64,000 bases of DNA from Brachypterus glaber (Eukaryota; Arthropoda; Insecta; Coleoptera; Kateretidae), in NCBI GenBank assembly GCA_958510825.1, contig OY294047.1:2852001-2916000 (forward strand). The letters run 5' to 3'. This document shows positions 1 to 11,200 of the stretch, piece after piece. The translations under genes and the position numbers were made by a program. Below the pieces are notes generated by a model. The model was not told the origin of the DNA. It did not search any database and was given only the letters and a program-made list of their open reading frames with translations. Position 1 is the stretch's first letter; every line of letters starts with the position of its first letter.

Positions 1-239
1 AATGTTTACGTCGATTTAAAGTTTAATTTTCTACAAAATTTTGTGTTTATGTTATTTTTTAATGTTAAATTTGTGGCTTGGTTACTTGCAGTGAAAATGA
101 GAAGACAGGACTATAAAATATATCAAAATAACATTTGTTCTTAGAATTTTAAACATGGAGAAACCTGTAATGCCAACCCGAAACAAAAATCCCTAAATCA
201 GTCATCAATTTAAATGTAAGTTTTTAAAATTTTAGAGCA

Positions 240-360
240 AAATAGAAAAAATAGTATAAAGCACTCGTTTCATAAAACGTTTGGACTCGCCGGAAGCGGC
301 TCGTTTTCTAAACTCGTGCGCTAAAAACGTGTATTATGAAACTAGTACTTTAATATACTA
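240..360. repeat. short foldback repeat
   Basis: Imperfect inverted repeat: ATAGTATAAAG near 252 and the reverse pattern near 345-360, with CGTTTCATAAAACGTTT mirrored by AACGTGTATTATGAAAC. It looks like a small MITE or foldback relic. No target duplication could be read. Confidence 0.35.
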
Positions 361-1202
361 TTAATAAAAAAATACCTATCTGACTGTAAACATTTTAAAT
401 TTTATTTTTATAATTCTTAACTTACTTTTTCTTGGATTTTTTTTGCGTAGATGGTCTACTATAAACTAAATGAATATAAAATATAAATAATAGACAAAGG
501 AATAGATACAATTTAGAGTTTATTGCTCTATAGCCAATCAAGTTCCTCCAAATATTAAAATTATATTAATCTAATCTAAAAACGATAAAACGGTTCCCCA
601 ATCCCAATGATGGAAATTATTTTTCGTTTTATCAATATATCTGAAATATTAAATTTACATAATATTTATACACACGGATCGGATTGAGGTTTTTATTTAC
701 CGTGGCTCGCAAATAATTGAATTTTAAAAAACTAATTTTTAAGGTAAAAAAACAGTTGAAACTATAGCCAATTTTTTGTGGTAACGCCGGTTAACCTGCA
801 CGTATCTCTTTCTCTGTTTAATTGATGAGTTAAAAAAAGATAGAAATACATATTTCCCTAACTTGGTTAGTAACCGCTGCTCCACAAAAAATCGGCTTAT
901 ATTTTACTAATTTAACCGGTCCGTCATGTCGATGCTTTTTTAAGAGGCAACTGCCGAGCACTCCAGTACATTGAAAAAGGTAAGCGACGAGTTGTGTACG
1001 TTATTTTTCCTAAGACGCCGTCTTTTTCATTAAGAAAATCATAAAAATTTGGTAAATAAAACATTGACAGTTTAAAACTTTTCAAATGTCAGTTTGACTT
1101 TTCTCTAAAATGCACACTACAGTACTATCATGGAAATCGCTATGTAAGCTATATACTTGAACATCATGCTGTTAGATAAAGATAGATAAATACACTGCCT
1201 CT
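361..1202. other. AT-rich non-coding stretch with a small MITE
   Basis: No gene was recognised. A short inverted-repeat element lies at about 769-897: GCCAATTTTTTGTGG at the left and CCACAAAAAATCGGC at the right. The rest is AT-rich sequence without clear structure. Confidence 0.5.
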
Positions 1203-2226
1203 AAGGTCCTATCTGTATATCGTCTTGTAAATTTCAGGACGTCTTATCTCAATATTTTTCGATTTTGAGATTTTGGTCTTAAACGCTTTATATTATCAAT
1301 TTACATCTAAAAAATAAGTTTCACCCGCTATTTTTTTAAAATAACAGATATATAAGCAAAATAGTATCTCTTAATTCTAGTTAACTGACTATTTTGGAAC
1401 GCACTTTTTGCATTTGGCGACGCTTTTTTGACATCTTATGCGCATGTTATAAAACTTTTTGAAGTTTAAATGTTTGAATAATGGAGCTCTCTACAACTAG
1501 AATTATGAAACAAAATACGTCTACCCTATCTCTATCTCATTTGTGCTACACTTTCCAGCCAACCAAATAAATACTGTATTTGTTTTTCATACAACAAATA
1601 CAGTATTTATTTGGTTGGCCGGAAGTGTAGCAGTGAGAGGCACGAACGAACATAGCTAATGTGAATCTGTAGAATAAGATAATTCTACTAAAATTTAGAT
1701 GGCGCCAGTAATTTCTTTAATAAAATAAATATAGTTACACTTTTCGCCCGGCCAAGTAAATATTGTATTTGTTCAACAAAGAACAAATACAGAATTTGTT
1801 TGGTTGGGTGGAAGGAGTGTATGTATGTCTTCTATCCTTTTTGGGTAGAACTTTTGTCCCTGTCTAATCTAACGGGAGAAATCTCCATTAATAATATTAT
1901 TATAATAGTTAATTATATTTTGTTAAAATATTAATATAATAAAGTTTCAAAGCTCGTATCTTAAAAATTTTTATTAATTTTGAGCATCAAAATGTCTCTA
2001 TAAACATTAGGTTTTTATTTGTATTTATTTATTTTATACACAATAAAATGATTTAAGGTAAGTCAATCATTAAAAATGTATTGAGTTTATATTAAAAAAG
2101 TATATTTTCAACCTATAAATAATGCGAGAAAGAGTTATTTCTCATTCCTGTAAAGTTGTCTTTTTTGAGATACGACGTTCTGAAATTTACAAGACGATAT
2201 GTTAAACCTATGTAGATAGGACCTTT
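1203..2226. mobile_element. TIR element enclosing another MITE
   Basis: The left end (AAGGTCCTATCT, then ATCGTCTTGTAAATTTCAG) is the inverted complement of the right end (CTGAAATTTACAAGACGAT, then AGATAGGACCTT), giving arms of roughly 60 bp. The interior carries the hairpin MITE at 1480-1889. No transposase was seen and the superfamily is unassigned. Confidence 0.6.
1480..1889 (+). mobile_element. double-hairpin MITE, copy 1 (family D)
   Basis: A 410-bp unit that is almost identical to 59537-59950, with a right-end fragment at 8550-8657. The ends AATGGAGCTCTC and GAGAAATCTCCATT are inverted. Inside are two strong hairpins: one built on GCCAACCAAATAAATACTG and its complement, and one on CAAGTAAATATTGTATTTG and a near complement. 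No ORF of note. The target duplication is unclear, so the superfamily is not assigned. Confidence 0.7.
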
Positions 2227-3159
2227 CAGCTTAGCACGGGAGTACAGAATGTTATAATTCCCATTACGTTAAAAAATCTATATTTTCACTGTAAAAAAAA
2301 TGTAGGTCGATATTTAAAAAAATCTTCCAACGTCTTTAAAGCACATCCTTTTTTTATGTGACCCGAATTTGATTAAAAAATATTCATAAAAGCAAATTCT
2401 ACAGTCATTTAAAAAAGGTGTTTTTTTTCTAAAACACCCTGTATATAAAAACTGTGGGTACATAGCCCAAATCTGAAAAAAGATTAAGAATCAGGAGAAA
2501 AAATGCTTTAAGGTAGGTTGCTTCAGAAAAAAAGTATGCTTCTCGGTATGCTTCAAAAATTTTATTTTGTGGGATAGTGTTTTTGTCTTCGCGCTGAGAA
2601 ATATGCTTATTTTCCATCGTAATTTTTGAGCATTGGGTGGGAGATACACAAAAACTTTATAGGACAAATTTTATGCAGAATTTAATAAGTCTTTTGACAT
2701 TTTCTCGTCGGAGTAACGGTTTACGAGAAAAATGCAGAAAAGGGGTGATTTTTTTAGCAAAAGGGGATGACGCTCCCACCGGAGGGGGGTGAGAACTTTT
2801 CGGATCTGTATTTGGGTTCACAACCAAAATATCAAAACCTTATAAATTATTTCTTGTCGTTTTTTCGTCTAATTTGCTTGAACTAGATCATTGCGAATCT
2901 TTTTACACCTTAAAATTGGTCAAAATTAGTTTAGGCGCTAGAGGGAAACAAACAAACATACAACTTTCGCGTCTTCGTTCGAGTAATAAAAATCATTCTG
3001 TTACGAAGGAATACTTTTTTTCTGTAAAAAAAACAAAAAAGGTAAAAATTTATATTTTTCTTTCAATATTTCTGTTTTGAAAAACAAAAATTAAATTGTT
3101 TTGAAAAAAAATTTATATTTTTTTACTAACGCTGGACTTTCGTAAATAAAATTAATATT
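2227..3159. other. non-coding stretch with repeat debris
   Basis: No gene was recognised. An AACACCCTGTATATA end near 2432-2448 matches the termini of the CAGGGTG foldback families found elsewhere in the window. The remainder is AT-rich, with a short G-rich run near 2770-2800. Confidence 0.4.
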
Positions 3160-3720
3160 CACCGTTTTATGAGAGAATACGAATCGCACGTCACAGTGCG
3201 TAAACTAAATAGCACTCTGTATAGATATTGGTATTTATTTCTTAAGACTTGATAATAGTTATTTATGGTACTAGTGGGTAAAGTAAGATATTGCCCATGA
3301 GAAAATTAACCTGCGAGGCGTCAGCCAAGCAGGTTAATTTTCGAGAGGGCAATATCGGTTTACCCATGAGGGCCATACAAGGTTTTATCCAATAAATAGC
3401 TTAGGAATTCATAATTTTATTAAAAATTTTAATGACATTTACAAGAAAATAATTTGACAAGTGACAGTTGAGTGGGTAAAATAAATAATTATCCACTCAA
3501 TAAAGTAAAAGCCACGCGGGAATTATTACTGAGTTTATCTATTTAAAATAAAGCTGGTAATTGTCTCATTATCTGTATGTATTGCATAAATGATTTTTAT
3601 ACATTTTCTATATAAAAATAATGTGGTAAAAAGTTAAAAGAAATAGATGCCAGTTACCATACAGAGTGCTATTTAGTTTACGCGTGTGACGTCAGATTCG
3701 TATTCTCTCATAAAACGGTG
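3160..3720. mobile_element. foldback element with ~70-bp arms, enclosing a family-E copy
   Basis: The left arm (CACCGTTTTATGAGAGAATA through AGCACTCTGTAT) is matched in inverse orientation by the right arm (ATACAGAGTGCTATTTAG through AAAACGGTG). The 3254-3589 repeat sits between the arms. Non-autonomous and unclassified. Confidence 0.65.
3254..3589 (+). mobile_element. foldback-headed repeat, copy 1 (family E)
   Basis: The first ~150 bp form a long hairpin: GTTATTTATGG, GGGTAAAG, ATATTGCCC and AAATTAACCTGC recur inverted downstream. A ~190-bp unpaired tail ends in CTGTATGTATTGCATAA. Other copies are at 22698-22999, 50769-51102, 60479-60813 (minus), 61035-61309 and 61430-61629. No coding capacity. 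Confidence 0.7.
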
Positions 3721-3940
3721 TATACCTAATTATAAATATACACATTAGTACTCACCTATAGTGATTAAAAAAAATTTCGCACTTTTTGGAAACGTTTAAA
3801 CGAAGTGTTACGAGGAGCACCAGAGAGTGCACGCTAAAACAAATCTCGCGAGGCCTCGACACCTGTTACCAATTTTAGTGTCACGCATGGCACCTTTTCG
3901 ATTGATTTTAATATACAGAACGTGAAAACTATATTTCCTT

Positions 3941-5180
3941 CTATACAGGATGTCCAGTAAATGATATCATTAATTTTAAGGGGTGATTCTACGTAGGAAA
4001 ATATGAAAAAAAGTTCCTATATGCCTTTGAAAATGGCTAAAAAATTCAGTTTTTATTTAATAACTCAGGAACGCTTTGAGGTACAGCAACGAGGTTTTGA
4101 ATATAAACTAAACTTAATAAGGCCCATCATCGTATGCTATCTTCATGTAGTTATTTTAAACAGGGGTGTGCGAAACTGGGGGTCCTTATTAGTTTTTTGT
4201 CCCAAACTTTTTTCTGTGTAACTTTATTGTAATTACATCGGCACTTAGTGCTACTAAGAGTGCCGATGTAATCTTCGCCGAAAAGTCAAAATCTTTGACC
4301 ACGTTTTTTTTCACATTTATCGACGTTTTAGACCATTCTGAGTCGAAATCAGTAAAAAAAAAATTTTGCGTCCGTCTGTCTGTCCGTCTGGGTGTAAACT
4401 CTCTAACTCCATTTCTACATGAGATATCGACTTGCGGTTTTTTGCATAATGTTTCTTATCATATTCCGAAGAGCTGATTAGATTTTGGGGGTAAACGATT
4501 GGAGGTAAGGGGGTAAAAATAGGGTAAAACTCCTATTTTTAGCGTTTTTTGTTTATGGTTAAGGCAATTATTATTGTATTTGGTTAATTTAGCACTTATA
4601 TAAAAGATAATTTTAAATTGGTCAAAAAATGTTATAAACAACGTTTTACTAAAACGCATTGTTTTCGAGATATTGGCGTTTAAAGCAGTAAAAGGTTTTT
4701 TTAGCATATCTCACATATTTATAACCCGATTTCAAAAATATATATTTTAAATAAAAGCTCTTTTTAAGCCCTATAAAGAATGTTATATACAATTTTTTGC
4801 TAGAATATAATGTTTTAAAGATACAGAATTTAAAATCAAACAAAACACCTAGTTTGAAATTTGCAAACTAGATGGCTCTAGTGTACAATAGTGCCGATGT
4901 TTTGACAGGGTGCTTGCAACGTTTCATCTAGTTTTATATATGAATGAATGAATGAATATGATTCCTGAGGTCAAAATACATTAAAAAAAAGTTCTCTTGT
5001 AATACTGTAGGATTAACCGTTTTCGAGAAAAATTAATTTGAAGGTGAAATTTCACGGTTGGAGGACGAAAAATTTAATACTAAAATGTTGAAAACCTAAA
5101 ACTTGTAAAGCAAAGTAAAATCAGAGGCGTTATCTTAAAAATAAAAATCGAAACATTTTTTAAAAAAAAAATATATTCGA
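3941..5180 (+). mobile_element. CAGGGTG-type foldback relic split by a Helentron-like insertion
   Basis: The segments 3941-4233 and 4933-about 5180 are homologous to consecutive parts of the element at 48052-49148. Shared signatures are AAAAAGTTCCTATA, the GGGGTGTGCGAAAC motif, ATGATTCCT.AGGTCAAAATACAT and a GGTGAAATTTCACGGTT block. The 4234-4932 element interrupts it, and the 48-kb copy shows the uninterrupted arrangement. Confidence 0.6.
4234..4932 (+). mobile_element. Helentron-like non-autonomous element, copy 1 (family C)
   Basis: About 700 bp, beginning TACATCGGCACT with an immediate hairpin (CATCGGCACT...AGTGCCGATG) and ending GTTTCATCTAGT. A third AGTGCCGATG lies about 50 bp before the right end, so subterminal inverted repeats are present. 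All four copies are flanked by T on both sides. It is inserted in sequence whose homologue at about 48356-48366 lacks it, with no long target duplication. The CTAG end, terminal hairpin and T/T flanks resemble Helentrons, but that class is inferred. No Rep/helicase. Confidence 0.55.
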
Positions 5181-5260
5181 TTTGGAAAATTCAACACTGT
5201 ATAATATTCTCATTACTTGCAATTTTGGCGAAGGCGCTTATATGCAATAGTAGTAATTTT

Positions 5261-5973
5261 TTCTACGAATGCTTTAGAATGTAAGCAAATACACACACTT
5301 TTCAAACACAGAATGAATCCATTCTAGCTCTAGATACGGTATGAATATTCCGTATCAAGTGTTAGAATGAGCACATGTAGTGCCATCTCTTGTTTATAAT
5401 AGTAAAGAAAACTGTAGCAAAATTAGCAAAAATATATATATTTTACCATGAAATACTGTATACTTTAATGCAATTTAAAGTTTTGCGTTAAAATTACATA
5501 AAGTTTATTAGTTTTTCTTAATATTTGACCAGTTTTTTATCAATTTAGTTCAAAAAATTAAAACTGCTCCATCTATTGATAAATATTTAAACCTGATAAT
5601 GTCACAACAATCTGACATAACCTTCAATTTTTGCATTATAATTTGTAAATATGTGCTAAAATTAAATAAGAATCTTTTTTAAGTACTGTCTTGATAAAAT
5701 TATTAAATAACATTAACTGCTTTATTTAAAAATATGTGTTTTGTTGCATTTACAATGTCCAGTCACAAAAAAACATTGTTTTCAACCTTGTCCGCAGTTT
5801 AAAGCCATACAGTGTTTCATATTTGCAGTCGAAGAAAAAGTATAGTCTACAACACGTATGGAATAGTCATTCTGCGCTCGCGGGACCGTCATACTCGCCT
5901 GCCGGCTCGTATGACAAATTTTCCGCTAGCGCGGAATTATTATTATTCCATACTAGTTATAGAATATACTATT
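5261..5973 (+). mobile_element. palindrome-tailed repeat, copy 1 (family F)
   Basis: About 710 bp, starting near CTACGAATGCTTTAGAATG and ending ATAGAATATACTATT. The last ~130 bp form a CpG-rich palindrome around ATGGAATAGTCATTC, GCGCTCGCGGGACCGTC and the mirrored GAATA...CTATTCCATAC, in contrast to the AT-rich body. Copies are at 6831-7548, 43274-43967 and 57921-58606 (minus), with an end fragment at 10887-10992. Short open frames across the palindrome are not treated as genes. Confidence 0.65.
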
Positions 5974-6235
5974 GTATTTTCGTACTTTTTTGCTAGATGT
6001 CTGGATTGTTAATTTAACGCCTTATTTTCTGATAAAGATATCATTAGTTAAAGAGATGCCAAAAAAATTTAAAGGGCGCCTAAAGGAACATATAGGCCAA
6101 AGATCAAAAACCATTTAGTTGGCTTTTTTATATGGTGCAAAGGGGTTTTACTTTTGCTTTGGGCTGGTAGCACAACAAGTTTTAAACTGACTTTTAATTT
6201 TGTCTACTCTTCCACATTCTACTTAGGGAACGTTC

Positions 6236-6371
6236 AAGTATTACGTAAGGGGGGGGGGGTGGGGGTCATTTTGGAGTGTTACGCCCATGTTAATGGTATA
6301 GGAAAGTAGCGTTACAGGGGGAGGGGTCCAAAATGATCAAAATTTGCGTTACGTAATACTTAAACGTTCCC
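6236..6371. mobile_element. Harbinger-type MITE with TTA duplication
   Basis: Inverted ends GGGAACGTTCAAGTATTACG and CGTAATACTTAAACGTTCCC enclose 136 bp with a poly-G run. It is flanked by TTA at 6233-6235 and 6372-6374. A 3-bp TTA duplication is typical of PIF/Harbinger elements. A half copy of the same end lies near 16143-16175. Confidence 0.65.
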
Positions 6372-6546
6372 TTATTTATTGATATTTTATTTAGTTGGTT
6401 CTAGTTAATAACATCCACAAAATTGCAGTATACTGTTGGAGGTGAGATTTTTATTAAACCTGTGGGTGAGATAGTGAGAAAATTTTCACGGGGCCACCTG
6501 GATGACTTTTTTTAGTCATTACTTTTACACTCGGGACAAAAATTAC

Positions 6547-7794
6547 TTTTTCGTACAACCTAGTGTACACAAAATAAAGAAAAATGCATGTTCACTATAT
6601 CCATTTGACGTTTATAAAATTTTGACATGTCAAAATTAAACACAGGTAATTCTTTAAAATATACATTTTTAACGAGTCTAGACTGTAGATCGAACGAAAT
6701 ATGTTGTTCGCAACTCGTTTGCGACAAGTCCTTAGTACACTCGAATGATTTTTTGACTTGGCTTCGCGTCGTCAAAAAAACTTAATTCTCCTGCACTAAG
6801 GACTACAGTCGCTTACTCGTTACGAAATAGTAGTTTCTCTACGACTGCTTTCGAATGTAAGCAAATACACACACTTTTCAAATCCAGAATTAATCCATTC
6901 TAGCTCTAGATACGGTATGAATATTCTGTATCAAGTGTTAGAATGAGCACATGTAGTGCCATCTCTTGTTTATAAAAGTAAAGAAAACTGTAGCAAAATT
7001 AGCAAAAATATATTTTTTTTACCATGAAATATTGAATAATTTTATGCAATTTAATGTTTTGCGTTAAAATTACATAAAGTTTATTAATTTTTCTTAATAT
7101 TTGACCAGTTTTTTATCAATTTAGTTAAAAAAATTAAAACTGTTCCATCTATTGTTAAATATTTAAACCTGATATCTGTCACAACAATCTGACATAAACT
7201 TCAATATTTGCATTATAATTTGTAAATATGTGCTAAAATTAAATAAAAATCTTTTTTAACTACTGATTTGATAAAATTATTAAATAACATTAATTGCTTT
7301 ATTTAAAAATATGTGTTTTGTTGCATTTACAATGTCGAGTCACAAAAAACATTGTTTTTAACCTTGTTCACAGTTTAAAGCCATGCAGTGTTTCATATTT
7401 GCAGTCGAAGAAAAAGTATAGTCTACAACACGTATGGAATAGTCATTCCGCGCTCGCGGGACCGTCATACTCGCCTGCCGGCTCGTATGACAAACTTTCC
7501 GCTCGCGCGGAATATTGTCTATTCCATACTAGTTATAGAATATACTATTTCGTAACGAGTAAGCGACTTTAACTGTGTTTAATTTTGACATTTCAAACTT
7601 TTATAAACGTCAAACCACTTTTGTCAAAATCAAAGCTATGTGTACTCGTTTGGATAAATGAGTGTGCATAGTTGTCATTTCATTCAATAATGCACTATGG
7701 ACTCGTGCGATAGAAATATATCCTAACGAGGATATATAGTCAACATGCATTTTTCTATTTTTCTTTATTTCGTGTACACTAGGTCGTACGAAAA
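6547..7794. mobile_element. foldback element with ~240-bp arms, enclosing a family-F copy
   Basis: The left arm 6547-6830 (CGTACAACCTAGTGTACAC, then AATGCATGTT, GACGTTTATAAAATTTTGAC, CGCTTACTCGTTACGAAATA) is repeated in inverse at 7548-7794, ending GTGTACACTAGGTCGTACG. The family-F element sits between the arms at the symmetry centre. Other F copies lack these arms, so this is a nested insertion. Confidence 0.7.
6831..7548 (+). mobile_element. palindrome-tailed repeat, copy 2 (family F)
   Basis: Close relative of 5261-5973 over its full length, including the GCGCTCGCGGGACCGTC palindrome. It lies at the centre of the foldback element 6547-7794. Confidence 0.7.
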
Positions 7795-8115
7795 CTACTA
7801 ATCTCAACTTGCGGCCCCACACATTACAATACTCAGCAGCACTAGGTTGCCGCCAGTACCCCCTAGGGCTGATAATCCGCAATAACCAGGCCTGGTTATT
7901 GCGGATTAGCAAATAATCATGATAATAAAACATATTTAATAAAATATATATTAAGTTTGTAAATTTATTCAAGTATTCCTTTTACATTTACATTTGTATA
8001 AAACTTTAAGTATTCTTTTTATAAAACTTAATAATAATTATTATGCGTATGTTATTGCATACAATAAAATTTATAAAATCAAATAAAATGAGATAGATAT
8101 GTATTATTGTCTAAT
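7795..8115. other. intergenic sequence 3' of ethanolamine kinase
   Basis: Mostly AT-rich. A small palindrome, AATCCGCAATAACCAGGC and its inverse CCTGGTTATTGCGGATT, lies at about 7878-7908. No gene was seen. Confidence 0.4.
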
Positions 8116-8121
8116 TTTATT
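8116..8121 (-). terminator. eas: poly(A) signal of ethanolamine kinase
   Basis: AATAAA on the minus strand, about 36 nt after the TGA stop at 8157-8159. Its position suggests a short 3' UTR. Confidence 0.6.
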
Positions 8122-8156
8122 GTGTTGGTTGTATATACATGTTCCCAAACTTCTTA

Positions 8157-8229
8157 TCAGCTTTCGAGTTCCAGAGATAAAAAGTCTGATTTCCTGGCAA
8201 AATATTCATTAAACCTTAAAGCAGCAAAT
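8157..8229 (-). CDS. eas: ethanolamine kinase, last coding exon
   Basis: It follows a strong acceptor (a T-run then TTAG) and begins with one base that completes a split codon. It reads FAALRFNEYFARKSDF, then LSLELES and TGA. This matches the family C-terminus (human ETNK1 has a YAIVRFNQYF-type segment here). It is only 24 codons long and was found by homology and splice phase rather than ORF length. Confidence 0.85.
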
Positions 8230-11200
8230 CTAAAAAAAACATTATTTTATCAATAAATATACAGCCTGTTCCAGAACTCGCGTACCGAAATTTGAGGGTA
8301 TATTAAAAACCCTCTGGAAAATATGAAAAAAATTTCAAAAAAAATCCATNNNNNNNNNNNNNNNNNNNNNNNNNNNNNNNNNNNNNNNNNNNNNNNNNNN
8401 NNNNNNNNNNNNNNNNNNNNNNNNNNNNNNNNNNNNNNNNNNNNNNNNNNNNNNNNNNNNNNNNNNNNNNNNNNNNNNNNNNNNNNNNNNNNNNNNNNNN
8501 NNNNNNNNNNNNNNNNNNNNNNNNNNNNNNNNNNNNNNNNNNNNNNNNNAAATACAGAATTTGTTTGGTTGGGTGGAAGTGGGAGTGTATGTATGTCTTC
8601 TATCCTTTTTGGGTAGAACTTTTGTCCCTGTCTAATCTAAGGGGAGAAATCGCCATTGGGACCCTTAGACAAGTTTGATCAGTATCATATTTACACCTAA
8701 ATGAAAATTTTAAAATAATAAAAAAATATAAGGGAGGAAACCCTAATGGCCATATAAAGGAACATAATAGTTATTTATTTACCAAGGGACTAAACTGGTT
8801 GTTTTAGTCTCGCTGCATGAGTGTTTGGACGGAAATGCAAGGAATTATAATTTTTATAGTATTTTACATAATATTAAAACTTACCCACAAATTCTGCAAA
8901 ATGGTTTCCAATGTCAAAGCCCTGATAATTGAAATCCGCATACTCGTAGTCGATAAAGGTAACTTTATTTTCCGTATCTGTGTAAATCACATTTCCTAAT
9001 AATAAATCATTATGAGCAAAAACTACAGAATTATTTAAATTAGTTAATACTTGTTTTAGTTCGGCAATCTCTTCTTCTATTCTTGATTTACTTGGGATTA
9101 TTTCCTCAAATCTAAAAAATATTAAAACAATCTATAATAGTATATTATTTACCAAGTGAGAGAAGTTTAACATTTTTGACCTGCGTCAAATTGCGCAAGA
9201 CGCGGTCTAAAATGTTAAATCTTCACTCACGTGGAAAATATAGTATTTTTTTCACTACCAGTACAATTAATTAGCTATTTATTTATTTATTTTACTAAAA
9301 TTTAATGAAAAAGCTTATAAATTTAAAATATCACGCTGACCGTTCGCGGCCATTAAAAAAACAAATGAATAACTTGACATTTCTGGTAGAAATTTTCTGG
9401 TGATCTGCTAAAATTATTAAGTTAGAAAGTGTTTCCGTGTTAAGTGTGATAAAATATATAAAAATGGAAAGTGAAATGCAAAGTGATGATTCTGGTACTC
9501 CCCCAGAAATAAGGGGACAGGCGAAAACTGTGAGGGAGAATCTATTGCCTCAAAAATCGATATATGGGAGTTGTACCTCTAGTAATCTATGATCCTTACG
9601 GTAATATATGGGTTGTATAATCTATGGTTGAATATGATGGACCAATGATTTTCACTTTTTGAAATGTTTTTTGTAAAACATATTTTATAGGAACTAATTT
9701 AGTTAATATTTTTTAATTTATCATGCAATAAATAAATTTGGTGCCTAAAGACACTTGTAAATAGCAATGTGATTTAATAATTAAGTGAAACGTCAGATGC
9801 CAAAACAGCTGAATAAAAATTCATTATTAACCATGGTGCAATTTCATTATTTTTAGAACCTCTGACGTCATAGGTAGAGAAATAATATTTCTACCAATGA
9901 AAAGAACAGTAATAAAGATGTGGTTTTAGGCTGGTGGTGAAAAAAGATATTTAATGTTAGGCTTTTCATTATACAGTGCGGTCCAAAAGTCACCCCCCCC
10001 CTTAATTTTTGAACCAGTTGAGATATCGACTTCAAATTTGGAACTTTTAAATAAGACAACTTAATCTATCTTTTAGCATATATTTAATACTTTCCGCTCT
10101 TAAAATGTGGGCAGGGGGGCATGGGGGCACATTTTTTTAAATGGAAAGGGGGGTCGTGTAATACATCAGTTTAAAGCTTAAAAAATTCTCCATTTAACTC
10201 CATATTTTTAAATTAAAAAAAAAAAATGGGTTTGAAATAGGGTTGAAAATGGGTATTAATGTCAAAATTCCTCTAAAAAAAATAGAAATTTTTTTAAAAA
10301 TGCCTAATTTCATCATAAAAAAATGTTAATTATACTTTTAAACTAATTTTAGTTGACATAAATAAAAATTTATAAAAAAAAACTTAAAAAATCGAATGTT
10401 TTAGCACAAAAAAATGAAAAAGTCCAAACCTTAAAAAAAATTAAAAATGTTAGTTTAAATACAGAATTTTATAAGCTTTAAAATTATGTATCACATAACC
10501 CCCCTTCCATTTAAAAAAATGTCCCCCCATGCCCCCCCTGCCCACATTTCAAGAGCTGAAAATATCAAATATATGCTAAAAGATAGTTTAAGTTGTCTTA
10601 TTTAAGAATTCTAAATTTGAAGTCGATATCTCAACTCGTTCAAAAGTTAAAAGGGGGGGTGACTTTTGGACCGCACTGTATGTAATATATACACGGTGTT
10701 TTTTTGGTCGTATTTTTTGTTTGTTTCGAAACCCTGAAATTCCTTTACCATTCGATAGTACCGTCCATTTACACGATTTTTAGCGAAAATTAAAAAAATC
10801 TACCGATCGCTTCGTTTTTTATTAAAAAAAAAATGCTAAACGAGCTGCGAAGAATAAAACAAACAGTAATGATATGAAATGCTACGCACTTGATACGGAA
10901 TATTCATACCGTATCTAGAGCTAGAATGGATTCATTCTGTGTTTGAAAAGTGTGTGTATTTGCTTACATTCTAAAGCAGTCGTAGAAAAAATTATTACAA
11001 ATATATTCCTTTGTTGGTTTTTCATTTTTTGTGATGTAGAATCATCCCCTTTATTTTCCGCCAACAGACTGCAAACACCGTGTGAAATGCGTAGCAATAC
11101 ATATCTTCACGGCTTGTTTATACTTACAATTTTTGCTTTTTGCTGTCTGAGAAAACATCAGGGACCAACTTCAAAAAGGAATCCATTTTATTCCATAGGT

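Larger units (their letters stand above)
9112..11127 (-). other. eas: ethanolamine kinase intron 3
   Basis: 2.0 kb, containing the Tc1/mariner-like MITE 9974-10678, a family-F end fragment 10887-10992 and a small foldback near 9150-9240 (AAGTTTAACATTTT and AAAATGTTAAAT arms). Confidence 0.8.

Noticed and set aside
5736..7572. Frames across the CpG-rich palindrome of family F ([15 protein letters not shown]...)
   Set aside because: The palindrome gives open frames on both strands; no homology and no consistent start or stop among copies.
8323..8616. 97-codon frame spanning the N run
   Set aside because: Made of unknown residues across the gap and MITE sequence on the other side.
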